Assembly: GCA_046482855.1 (NCBI GenBank)
Contig: JAWOEH010000197.1
Coordinates: 1 to 29,824 of the forward strand
Source: CAYVSF01 sp046482855
GTDB taxonomy: Bacteria; Bacteroidota; Bacteroidia; Bacteroidales; UBA12077
DNA: 29,824 bases
Direction: 5' to 3'
Part shown: positions 17,403 through 24,813 of the stretch, in pieces
Layout: each line of letters starts with the position of its first letter
Numbering within the stretch: the first letter of the stretch is position 1
Notes under the pieces: generated by a model
Seen by the model: the letters and a program-made list of their open reading frames with translations, nothing else
Told to the model about the DNA's origin: nothing
The model's database searches: none
Position numbers and translations under genes: made by a program

Positions 17403-19364
17403 TTATGCCGAAAAGTACTCGCGTAGTCCCCGCCAGAGGATTTGTAGATCGTACTTAACTTTGTAGTTTTTCGCATAGAGCAAATTGGCATTTGTTGTGG
17501 TTGATAATTTGTTCTTTTTGGGAGCAAATACTGTAAGGGGTGAAAAAATGCCCTCTTTCAATGAAGGCAACACGTAATGCTCGTTGCATTCTGGCTTACA
17601 GTAGCTCACCCAAGTTTTACAACCTAACAAAACTCCTATGGAATTGTTTACAAGGGCTTTCCTTTTTTTCACGCTAATCAGCAGCACTGGTAGGAACAGA
17701 AGAATTGCACCACTACTGAAAATATCGAATGTTCGTTTTATTATACGGTTTAGCGGCCTGCCGATGCTATTGGTTTCAAGATGGTAAAGCTCTCCGGAGC
17801 TATCGGCGGAGTTACTGCCAATGATCGACATGGTGCCCGGTGGGGCAATTTTAAAATCCACGGGCAAATGAGTGTGTTGTAGCATAGTGGCCATAATATG
17901 CTGTGCACTTATGTCGTGGGCACTGAAGATGATCTCATGTACATTGTTTACTCTTACAATCTCGGTTAATTGAGTCAGATTGCCCAAAAGGGTTTTCTTA
18001 CTGTCGGGTGTTTTGAAGCTTATTTGTCCTATCAGTTCTATTTCTTCAGCCTGCGTTTCCAGTATGCCCTCAATGCGCTCTATTTCAGCCGACGTGTCGC
18101 CCACAATGGCCACCCGTTTCGATTTTCGGTTCTGAAAAGCGGGAAAACCAGGTAGAAGGTGACTGATGCTACGGGTAAGAAAGGCGACCCCGAGCGCTAT
18201 CCCGGAAGCGCTGATAACTAACATCCGTGATATGCGCCAGGAATCAGGAAGTAGAGCATAAATGGATAGCGAAAGCAGTAAAAATAAAAAGACGCCCCGA
18301 ATAATAGACAGAGCCTTTATCTTTCCGGAATAGTTCCCGGAAATAAGCATGCTTCCAAGAAAAAGGCTTCCCAGTCCTGCATAGAACCAAGGGAGTTGTT
18401 CATCAGGGAAATATCCCGGCGCGTATCGGTGTCCCTCCCAAAATTGAGAAATACGGATCAGTAGGTGGCTAAAGATAGCGATATCGGTTACCGGTAAGAG
18501 AGCCCATTTGAGCGCCCGGTAAGCAAGAGCCAGTCCGGCACGCAGGTATATGGCTACATGAATAAATGCCGCAAACATTCGAACTTGGGAGCCCGGGAAG
18601 TGCTTTTGCGCAAAAATTATCATGGCTTTATAGAATACGCGTACGTAGTTAATGCTGCCTTTTTTTGTGCTTTCGCCTTTGTAGTGAATGATTTGTGTCT
18701 GTGGGTAATAATAGTTGGTATAGCCTTTTAGCAAAAATCGGTACGACAGGTCAATGTCTTCGCCGTACATAAAGAAGGATTCGTCCAGAGGGCCTACGTC
18801 TTTCAGGGCACTGTGGCGCATAAACATGAATGCACCCGGCAGAATTTCTATGGTGTGGGTTTGGTGTTTGCTTAAATGACCTAAATGGTAGCGGGCAAAA
18901 CGTCTTGAATGAGGAAACAGCTGACTGAAACCAAAGATTTTGTAGAAGGCTACAGCCGGGGTTGGGAGTGCTCGTTTTGATTCGGGCAAGAAACGCCCCT
19001 TGCCGTCGATCATCTTTACTGTTAAGGCTCCGGCTTCCGGATGATCTTCCATAAAATGAAAACACCGGGTAAAAGTATCTTCCCGAACCACTGTGTCGGG
19101 GTTTAGCAATAATATGTACTTTCCTGTTGCCTGCTTAATGCCTTGGTTGTTGGCTTTTGAAAAGCCCGTATTGCTTCTGTTTTCGATGAGCTTTACTTTG
19201 GGGAACCGGCTTTGAATATATCCACACGAACCATCAACCGAGTTGTTATCAACAACAATTACCTCTGCCTGCAATGTGTTTATGGCCTTGTAAACGGACA
19301 AGAGACACTGTTCAAGGAAATGTTTCACATTGTAGTTGACAATGATGATGGAAAGCTGCATCAA
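17403..19364 (-). CDS. GT2 glycosyltransferase fused to a degenerate sugar-phosphate-transferase-like region
   Basis: A 653-residue inner-membrane protein. Residues 1-230 form a GT2 domain: SIIIVNYN (5-12), VVDNNSVDGS (37-46), NTGFSKANNQG (65-75), LNPDT (87-91, metal-binding Asp) and GEDIDLSYR (201-209), probably for surface polysaccharide. Hydrophobic helices fill about 265-400. Residues 416-530 (VAIVGD…) resemble the nucleotide-binding-like domain that precedes the catalytic part of WcaJ-type initiating transferases. The end, from about 540 (IIKRTFDIFSSGAILLFLPV to LLYAKNYKVKYDL), follows the outline of the bacterial sugar transferase domain. It lacks the central kinked-helix/KFRSM and DELPQ-type catalytic sequence, so that part is likely inactive. 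It begins just past the terminator of the upstream aminotransferase gene. Confidence 0.82.
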   Translation of the reverse strand: MMQLSIIIVNYNVKHFLEQCLLSVYKAINTLQAEVIVVDNNSVDGSCGYIQSRFPKVKLIENRSNTGFSKANNQGIKQATGKYILLLNPDTVVREDTFTRCFHFMEDHPEAGALTVKMIDGKGRFLPESKRALPTPAVAFYKIFGFSQLFPHSRRFARYHLGHLSKHQTHTIEILPGAFMFMRHSALKDVGPLDESFFMYGEDIDLSYRFLLKGYTNYYYPQTQIIHYKGESTKKGSINYVRVFYKAMIIFAQKHFPGSQVRMFAAFIHVAIYLRAGLALAYRALKWALLPVTDIAIFSHLLIRISQFWEGHRYAPGYFPDEQLPWFYAGLGSLFLGSMLISGNYSGKIKALSIIRGVFLFLLLSLSIYALLPDSWRISRMLVISASGIALGVAFLTRSISHLLPGFPAFQNRKSKRVAIVGDTSAEIERIEGILETQAEEIELIGQISFKTPDSKKTLLGNLTQLTEIVRVNNVHEIIFSAHDISAQHIMATMLQHTHLPVDFKIAPPGTMSIIGSNSADSSGELYHLETNSIGRPLNRIIKRTFDIFSSGAILLFLPVLLISVKKRKALVNNSIGVLLGCKTWVSYCKPECNEHYVLPSLKEGIFSPLTVFAPKKNKLSTTTNANLLYAKNYKVKYDLQILWRGLREYFSA

Positions 19365-19380
19365 AACTCTTTTAGCTTTA

Positions 19381-19417
19381 AAAATAAAAAAACTACCCCA
19401 AAGTTAGGGTAGTTTTT
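19381..19417 (-). terminator. Rho-independent terminator of the PLP aminotransferase gene
   Basis: Inverted repeat AAAAACTACCC / GGGTAGTTTTT (19388-19398 and 19407-19417) with an 8-base loop. On the minus strand the stem runs into TTTTTTTATTTTT, which makes a strong terminator 24 bases past the aminotransferase stop. It sits only about 20 bases before the glycosyltransferase start, so that gene is either read through or has an overlapping promoter. Confidence 0.82.
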
Positions 19418-19440
19418 GTGTTTTCTGATGGTAAGAGGCA

Positions 19441-20655
19441 TTACTTTTCGTTCATCATCTCTTTAATTGCCTGAGCTAAGCGCTTTACTCCTTCGGTTGT
19501 CTTTTCTTTGGACATGAATGAAAAGTTGATACGCATAGTGTTTTCGCCGCTGCCGTCGCAGTGGAAAACTTTTCCAATAACAAAAGCCACATTGTTCTCA
19601 ATCGCTTTTTTGAAGAGTTCTTCGGAATCCATTCCTTCAGGTAGGCTTAAGAACAGGAAAAGGCCTCCTTCAGGCTCTGTCCAGGTAACACCTTTGGGCA
19701 TGAATTCACGGAAAGCCGCTAGCATATTGTCTCGCTTATCGCGATATTGGTCAATAATGGCTGTCAGGTTTTTATCAAAGTAGCCCTGCTTTATGTATTT
19801 AGCCGCAATCATTTGGTTTAAGGTGGGCGTGCAAAGATCGGCTGTTTGCTTAGAAACTACCATTTTATCAATGATCTTTTCGTGTGCCATAACCCAGCCA
19901 ATGCGGAATCCGGGAACGAAAATCTTAGAGAAGGTACCCAATGTAATCACGTGACCAGAATCATCCAAATCGTACATCATGCGTTGAGGCTCGCCTTCGA
20001 AGCGTACTTCGCGGTAGGGGCTATCCTCAACAATGAGCACATCGTATTTTTTGGCAATTTCAATAATTGCTAAACGACGACTCTCTGGCATGGTGATTCC
20101 TGCAGGATTTTGGAAGTCGGGGATGATGTATAGAAACTTGGGCTTTTCACCTTTTTGTTTCATGCCTTCCAGGGTCTGTTCCAGCAAATCGGCTCGCATT
20201 CCTTGGTCGTCAAACTTAACGCCCACCAAATCGGCTCCATAGGTGCTAAAAGCACTCAAGCCACCCAGGTAAGAGGGAAGCCCGCAAATGATTTTATCGC
20301 CACGGTTAATGAAGATCTTGCCTAATGTATCGAGGCCTTGCTGTGATGAGGTGGTGATAACAAGATTTTCGAGTTTTATGTCGATACCTTGCTTCTGGTA
20401 GCGTTCCACTAATACTTCCCGCAATTCAGTAACCCCCTCGGTGGCACCGTACTGAAGGGCAGCAGGCCCGTCGGTGTCGTAAATTTCAGTGGTAATCTTC
20501 TTTAAATCCTCAATGGGGAATGATTCGGGGGCAGGAAGCCCTCCGGCAAATGAGATAACCTCGGGGCGTTGTGTTAATTTTAAGAGTTCGCGAATGGCCG
20601 AACGCTTCATATTTTGAGCGCTCACCGAGAAAGTTTCCTCTAAATTTTTTATCAT
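19441..20655 (-). CDS. Class I/II PLP aminotransferase, LysN/2-aminoadipate type
   Basis: The 404-residue cytoplasmic enzyme is of PLP fold type I. Key residues: Y69-G-ATEG near the cofactor, N183-P-A-G (183-186), D211 and Y214 in VEDSPYRE, the Schiff-base lysine K244 in TLGTFSKIF, R251 in PGFRIGW, and the carboxylate-binding Arg in NTMRINFSF near residue 380. The N-terminal VISFAGGLPAPESFP is the hallmark of the 2-aminoadipate/MocR-like aminotransferase group, here without the DNA-binding domain. Likely amino-group donors and acceptors are branched-chain, aromatic or 2-aminoadipate pairs; the exact one is not known. The ATG at 20655 is supported by a strong Shine-Dalgarno. A terminator follows the stop. 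Confidence 0.9.
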   Translation of the reverse strand: MIKNLEETFSVSAQNMKRSAIRELLKLTQRPEVISFAGGLPAPESFPIEDLKKITTEIYDTDGPAALQYGATEGVTELREVLVERYQKQGIDIKLENLVITTSSQQGLDTLGKIFINRGDKIICGLPSYLGGLSAFSTYGADLVGVKFDDQGMRADLLEQTLEGMKQKGEKPKFLYIIPDFQNPAGITMPESRRLAIIEIAKKYDVLIVEDSPYREVRFEGEPQRMMYDLDDSGHVITLGTFSKIFVPGFRIGWVMAHEKIIDKMVVSKQTADLCTPTLNQMIAAKYIKQGYFDKNLTAIIDQYRDKRDNMLAAFREFMPKGVTWTEPEGGLFLFLSLPEGMDSEELFKKAIENNVAFVIGKVFHCDGSGENTMRINFSFMSKEKTTEGVKRLAQAIKEMMNEK

Positions 20656-20662
20656 GAAATTG

Positions 20663-20670
20663 TCCTCCTT
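20663..20670 (-). promoter_or_regulatory. Strong Shine-Dalgarno of the PLP aminotransferase gene
   Basis: On the minus strand AAGGAGGA stands 7 bases before the ATG. Such full matches are uncommon in Bacteroidota, where most genes, including nearly all others here, lack them. It fixes the start at 20655. Confidence 0.75.
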
Positions 20671-20680
20671 AAAATATTTG

Positions 20681-20710
20681 TATGTATACTAACCGTTACG
20701 AAAGTGCAAA
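20681..20710 (-). promoter_or_regulatory. Candidate promoter of the PLP aminotransferase gene
   Basis: On the minus strand TTTG (complement of 20707-20710) is followed after 18 bases by TATACATA (complement of 20681-20688). The first half and spacing fit the Bacteroidota promoter; the second half keeps only the TA of TAnnTTTG. Confidence 0.4.
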
Positions 20711-20718
20711 TTTTCTTC

Positions 20719-20747
20719 TTGACAACCAACTTTTTATCTATGTTTTG
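20719..20747 (+). promoter_or_regulatory. Candidate distal promoter toward the receiver gene
   Basis: On the plus strand TTG (20719-20721) is followed after 17 bases by TATGTTTTG (20739-20747), one base longer than TAnnTTTG. A second, exact TAnnTTTG match, TAGTTTTG (20872-20879), lies 20 bases before the receiver ATG but without a TTTG at the usual distance. Which of the two is used is open. Confidence 0.33.
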
Positions 20748-20899
20748 CAATAGCTGAAAGAAGCCCTTCATGGTAGATGGCGATATTTTTTTGGCAGGTG
20801 GTTGTGATTTGTAATCATGTCTTATGGCCTCATGCTATAGGTGAAAGTAGATGGATTTGCAAATTTTTCACTAGTTTTGCTTCCAGATTTTTAAAACTT

Positions 20900-21283
20900 A
20901 TGAATAAGCAATTAAAAAAGCGCATCCTGGTGGTTGATGATACCACTACTCACCTAATGTTGATGCAGAGTATATTGGAAGAGGAAGGGTATAGTGTTGA
21001 GGTTAGTCATGATCCTTTGACTGCTTTGACTATGATAGAAGATCAAGCCTATGATCTGATACTACTGGATGTAATGATGCCGGCCATGGATGGGTTTCAG
21101 GTTTTGGAGAATTTGCGCATGCGTTTTAGCGCAAAGCAATTGCCTGTCATTATTATTTCAGCAAAATCCGATAGTTGGAGCATTAAGCAGGCAATGGATA
21201 AAGGAGCGAATGATTATCTTACCAAACCCGTAAGGGTAGCCGATATTCGTAGGAAAATTGCTTATTTATTAAACACGAACTAA
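20900..21283 (+). CDS. CheY-like single-domain response regulator
   Basis: The 127-residue protein is a receiver domain only. Acid pocket D13-D14 in VVDDTTTH, phosphorylation site D57 in LILLDVMMPAMDG, Ser87 in IIIISAKSD, and K109 in YLTKP are all present, so it should be phosphorylated. It has no output domain and so acts by protein contacts, as in chemotaxis or phosphorelay. ATG at 20900 is chosen because the receiver fold starts there. The frame stays open for 41 codons upstream to 20777, but that stretch (FFWQVVVICNHVLW) is not domain-like and covers the promoter motifs. It precedes the chemoreceptor cluster by 127 bases; its kinase may be the histidine kinase at 26064 or a CheA elsewhere. 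Confidence 0.88.
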   Translation: MNKQLKKRILVVDDTTTHLMLMQSILEEEGYSVEVSHDPLTALTMIEDQAYDLILLDVMMPAMDGFQVLENLRMRFSAKQLPVIIISAKSDSWSIKQAMDKGANDYLTKPVRVADIRRKIAYLLNTN

Positions 21284-21410
21284 TGTCTCTGCCCACAAGA
21301 AAGGGCAATTTATCTTATCCACTTTTGGTGATATATCTCACCATTCCTGCTTTGATTTTCAGTTGATATGGTGGTAACTTGCTTGGCAATTACAACTAAT
21401 TCCACTGTAT
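21284..21410 (+). promoter_or_regulatory. Leader region of the sensory cluster with small hairpins
   Basis: Between the receiver gene and the first chemoreceptor, TGGTGA/TCACCA (21326-21343) and GCCC/GGGC (21291-21306) form short hairpins without T-runs, so neither is a clear terminator. TTTG (21351-21354) and TAACTTG (21375-21381), 20 bases apart, are a weak promoter candidate for the cluster. Confidence 0.3.
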
Positions 21411-22991
21411 ATGAAAAAGCGCCAATCAATTAGTGTTAAGATCTTATACGTAGCTGCCCTCTTTTTTATTCTGCTTGCCGGCGCTATTTTTTTTCGTTCC
21501 TATTTAAGTTTACAGCGAACTACCAATCAACAGGTTGTTTCCTCTGAAGCGATGCTCATTCGGCAAAAACAAAATGCTTTGCGCAACTACCTGCAAATGG
21601 CAAGGCAAATTGTGATTCACTATGCAAGTATTGATTCTCTGGCTATTGAGCAACAGCAGTCACGCGCTATTGAGGAGCTGTCGAAACTTCGCTACGACGA
21701 AGGGGTAGGCTACTTTTTTGCCTATGAACAGCAAGGGAATGAAACGTATTTTGCTTTTCATGGCACCAAACCGGAACTTAATGGCACCATCGCTAATCTG
21801 GAAGGTACCGACACCAAAGGATATGCTTTTCGGAAAGATCTGATCAAATTTGCAAAAGCCGGCAATGGGAATTTTGTAACCTATTTTTACAAGAAACCGG
21901 GTACCGATGAAGAGATTAAGAAATTATCTCTTTCGCATTATTATGCGCCTTGGGACTGGGTGCTTGTGACCGGATTTTATATCGATGATATTGACGCCTA
22001 TATTGCAACTCTGGAAGAAGAAACCCAACAGCAATTGAATCGAATGTTGTGGGGCATTGGGTTTATTACGCTTCTAGTGTTGGTGTTAAGTTGGTTAGGC
22101 CTTCGTTGGCAATTGCATGTGTTGGTCTTATCTCCCTTATCCCGAGCCGTTACCTCAATGAAGAACCTTGCTGCCGGCCAGCTGGATTTGTCCCTTAACA
22201 GTAATAAGCAGGATGAGATAGGAATATTGATACGACAACAACGTAAGGTAACCGAAAAAGTGCACGAGATTATGCAGCAGGCAAAGGCCACTACAGCTTA
22301 TATTTATGAAGCCAGTAAGGCTCTGGGAACCAATGCTGAGAGTGTGTCAGAAGGCGCCACTGAACAAGCCTCATCAGTTGAAGAGGTCTCTTCTTCTGTG
22401 GAGGAGATGGCAGCAAATATTAGCTCTACCTCCGACCATGCACACAACGCCGAGAAGGTTACCAAGGAGGCTGTTGAAGGCATAAGACAGGGAAGCGAAA
22501 CAACCGGACAGACAGCTGAAAGGATGAAACGTATTGCCAACCAGATTCAGATTGTAAATGACATTGCTTTTCAAACGAATTTGTTGGCACTTAATGCGGC
22601 CGTGGAAGCCGCCCGAGCTGGCAATGAAGGCAGAGGTTTTGCTGTGGTTGCTGCGGAAGTACGAAAGTTGGCCGAGAAAAGCCGTGAAGCTGCCGATGAA
22701 ATTATTCAACTGGCCGATAGTGGCGTAGAGGTAGCCAGTAAAGCGGGTACACAAATGCACGACTTGGTGCCGGAAGTGGAGAAAACGGCATCATGGATTC
22801 AGGAAATCGCCATTAGCAGTAAAGAATTGAATCAGGGTGCCGGGCAAATTAATAATGCTGTTCAACAATTAAACTCAGTAACACAGCAGAATGCCTCAGC
22901 TGCCAGTACTTTTTCGGAAAGAGCACAAGAGTTACGCGAGCAAGCCAATGAATTGGCTGAGATTATCGCCTATTTTAAGTCAAAGAACTAA
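21411..22991 (+). CDS. Methyl-accepting chemotaxis protein with single Cache domain
   Basis: A 526-residue inner-membrane chemoreceptor. TM1 is at about 10-28; a periplasmic sCache_2-type sensor at about 40-200 shows GVGYFFAYEQQGN (98-110) and APWDWVLVTGFYIDDI (179-194); TM2 is at about 213-232; a HAMP domain spans about 233-285. The cytoplasmic coiled coil includes the methylation-type helix GATEQASSVEEVSSSVEEMA (315-334) and the CheA/CheW-binding hairpin tip with EAARAGNEGRGFAVVAAEVR (399-418). The protein ends right after the coiled coil with no tail for CheR docking. sCache_2 domains usually bind small organic acids; the ligand is unknown. It is followed after 11 bases by a second receptor of the same architecture. 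Confidence 0.92.
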   Translation: MKKRQSISVKILYVAALFFILLAGAIFFRSYLSLQRTTNQQVVSSEAMLIRQKQNALRNYLQMARQIVIHYASIDSLAIEQQQSRAIEELSKLRYDEGVGYFFAYEQQGNETYFAFHGTKPELNGTIANLEGTDTKGYAFRKDLIKFAKAGNGNFVTYFYKKPGTDEEIKKLSLSHYYAPWDWVLVTGFYIDDIDAYIATLEEETQQQLNRMLWGIGFITLLVLVLSWLGLRWQLHVLVLSPLSRAVTSMKNLAAGQLDLSLNSNKQDEIGILIRQQRKVTEKVHEIMQQAKATTAYIYEASKALGTNAESVSEGATEQASSVEEVSSSVEEMAANISSTSDHAHNAEKVTKEAVEGIRQGSETTGQTAERMKRIANQIQIVNDIAFQTNLLALNAAVEAARAGNEGRGFAVVAAEVRKLAEKSREAADEIIQLADSGVEVASKAGTQMHDLVPEVEKTASWIQEIAISSKELNQGAGQINNAVQQLNSVTQQNASAASTFSERAQELREQANELAEIIAYFKSKN

Positions 22992-23002
22992 AAACGCATA
23001 TT

Positions 23003-24760
23003 ATGTTACGAAAAATGAACATTGCAACACGTTTAGTCGTGCTGATATCCCTTATGGTTTTGTTTGTATTAATTGTAATGGCACTATTTTGGAACGGCTT
23101 TCAACAAGTAAATTCGCGCAGCATCAGTAGTACACAAAATATTATGATGGAAGGCGAGCGAAATAAGCTCCAGGTGTCCACGCATGCGATGGCCTTAGCT
23201 ATTAGCGATGCGATTAATACGTTGCCGGATGATGAGCAACGAAAAGAGAAGATCCGTTCCATGGTAGATCAGGTGCGCTTTGAGCAGGATAAGTCGGGCT
23301 ATTTCTTTGTTTATGAAGGGACCCTAAATATTGCCCTGCCGACACAAAAAGAGCGTGTAGGACAGGATTTGGGCAATACTAAGGATGAAGAAGGGAACTA
23401 TTACGTTCGCGAACTTGATCGTGCAGCGAAGAGCGGGGGAGGTTTTGTTGAGTATGTATTTCCAAAGCCTGGAAAAGGAACACAACCAAAACTTTCCTAT
23501 GCCGAAATGATTCCAGGCACCTCTTATTGGATTGGTACGGGTGTCTATATCGATAATGTTAACGAAGCAAAAGCATCCATACGCGAAGAGCTTATGGGGT
23601 TATCCCGTAAGGTCGTGATTCGTATTAGTATTGGCTTATTAATTGTGCTGGTAGTAGTAATTATCCCTTTTGGTTTGGCTATTCGCCGAAGCATTGTCGT
23701 TCCTGTACGTTATGCCATCGAAACGGCTAATAAAGTAGCAAAGGGAGACTTGAACCAAACGTTCCGCATCGATTACGATGATGAAATAGGAGTTCTTCAG
23801 CGAGCGCTGAAAAATATGGTGGAGCAATTGGAAGGTATTGTGGGTAATATTATCCGAAGTTCCGAACAAATAGCTTCCGCCAGTATGCAGTTAAGTTCCA
23901 CTTCACAAATGATGTCGCAAGGGGCAAATGAGCAGGCTTCTTCCAGTGAAGAAGTCTCTTCATCAATGGAGCAGATGGTGGCCAATATCGATCAGAATAC
24001 GGACAATGCGAAAGAAACAGAAAAAATCGCTGAATCGGCTTCTGTAGGAATAAAAGAAGGCACCGAGTCGGCAAACAGGGCCATTGGTTCTATGTCGCAA
24101 ATTGCCGATAAAATTTCCATCATTAACGACATTGCATTCCAGACCAACATATTGGCTCTGAATGCTGCCGTAGAGGCAGCTCGTGCAGGAGAGCATGGTA
24201 GGGGATTTGCAGTAGTGGCAGGTGAGGTACGAAAGCTTGCCGAACGTAGTCGGGAAGCGGCCGAAGAGATTGACGGACTTTCGAAAAGTAGTGTGGATGT
24301 CTCGAAAGTTGCGGGTGAGCGCCTGAATGCTGTGATGCCGGAAATTAATCGAACCGCACAATTGATAAAGGAGATTAGCAGTGCCAGCGTAGAACAACGT
24401 TCCGGAGCCGAGCAGGTAAATAACGCCATTCAGCAGTTGAGTCAGGTAACACAACAAAATGCAGCCTCCTCCGAAGAGCTTGCAACCAGCAGCGAGCAGC
24501 TTGCAAGTCAGGCGGATCAGCTTAAAGACGTGATTCAATTCTTCCAGATAAAAGAGCAAGGTGATATCCGTGGCAGGAAGCATGAAAAACCTGTAGCGAA
24601 AAAAACAAAGTCCTCAAACAATAAAACAGAGAAAATGGAATCGGCCAATGCTACCCAAAAAACTTCCAACCCAACCGCGTCAACAGACAAGCCAGTTGGA
24701 TTCGACATACAGCTAGGTGGCGACAATTCCTTTAAGGATGATGAATACGAAAAGTACTAA
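23003..24760 (+). CDS. Methyl-accepting chemotaxis protein with Cache domain and long C-terminal tail
   Basis: A 585-residue receptor of the same plan as its upstream neighbour: TM1 about 11-31, an sCache_2 sensor about 40-195 (DKSGYFFVYEGT at 96-107, GTSYWIGTGVYIDNV at 172-186), TM2 about 206-227, HAMP about 228-282, then the signalling coiled coil with GANEQASSSEEVSSSMEQM (307-325) and hairpin tip EAARAGEHGRGFAVVAGEVR (391-410). It differs by a 60-to-70-residue hydrophilic Lys/Ser/Thr/Asn-rich tail ending in DDEYEKY. In other bacteria such flexible tails carry a CheR/CheB docking peptide; the standard NWETF-type end is not present here. The sensor sequences of the two receptors are related but clearly different, so different ligands are likely. 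Confidence 0.92.
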   Translation: MLRKMNIATRLVVLISLMVLFVLIVMALFWNGFQQVNSRSISSTQNIMMEGERNKLQVSTHAMALAISDAINTLPDDEQRKEKIRSMVDQVRFEQDKSGYFFVYEGTLNIALPTQKERVGQDLGNTKDEEGNYYVRELDRAAKSGGGFVEYVFPKPGKGTQPKLSYAEMIPGTSYWIGTGVYIDNVNEAKASIREELMGLSRKVVIRISIGLLIVLVVVIIPFGLAIRRSIVVPVRYAIETANKVAKGDLNQTFRIDYDDEIGVLQRALKNMVEQLEGIVGNIIRSSEQIASASMQLSSTSQMMSQGANEQASSSEEVSSSMEQMVANIDQNTDNAKETEKIAESASVGIKEGTESANRAIGSMSQIADKISIINDIAFQTNILALNAAVEAARAGEHGRGFAVVAGEVRKLAERSREAAEEIDGLSKSSVDVSKVAGERLNAVMPEINRTAQLIKEISSASVEQRSGAEQVNNAIQQLSQVTQQNAASSEELATSSEQLASQADQLKDVIQFFQIKEQGDIRGRKHEKPVAKKTKSSNNKTEKMESANATQKTSNPTASTDKPVGFDIQLGGDNSFKDDEYEKY

Positions 24761-24778
24761 CAAAAATAACTATTCACA

Positions 24779-24796
24779 AGCTGTTTGCTTACAGCT
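24779..24796 (+). other. Stem-loop between the second receptor gene and the porin gene
   Basis: AGCTGT (24779-24784) and ACAGCT (24791-24796) pair perfectly around a 6-base loop, with no T-run. It could shield mRNA ends or separate expression of receptor and porin; this is inference. Confidence 0.4.
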
Positions 24797-24813
24797 CAAG
24801 AAATGAATCTGCT

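Noticed and set aside
20777..20899. 41-codon upstream extension of the receiver protein
   Set aside because: The receiver fold starts at 20900; the extension is hydrophobic and Trp/Cys-rich, not like any domain, and covers likely promoter sequence.
23963..24583. 206-codon open frame antisense to the second chemoreceptor
   Set aside because: It lies in the repetitive coiled-coil coding region, is Cys/Leu-rich with no domain, and is explained by codon bias of the real gene.
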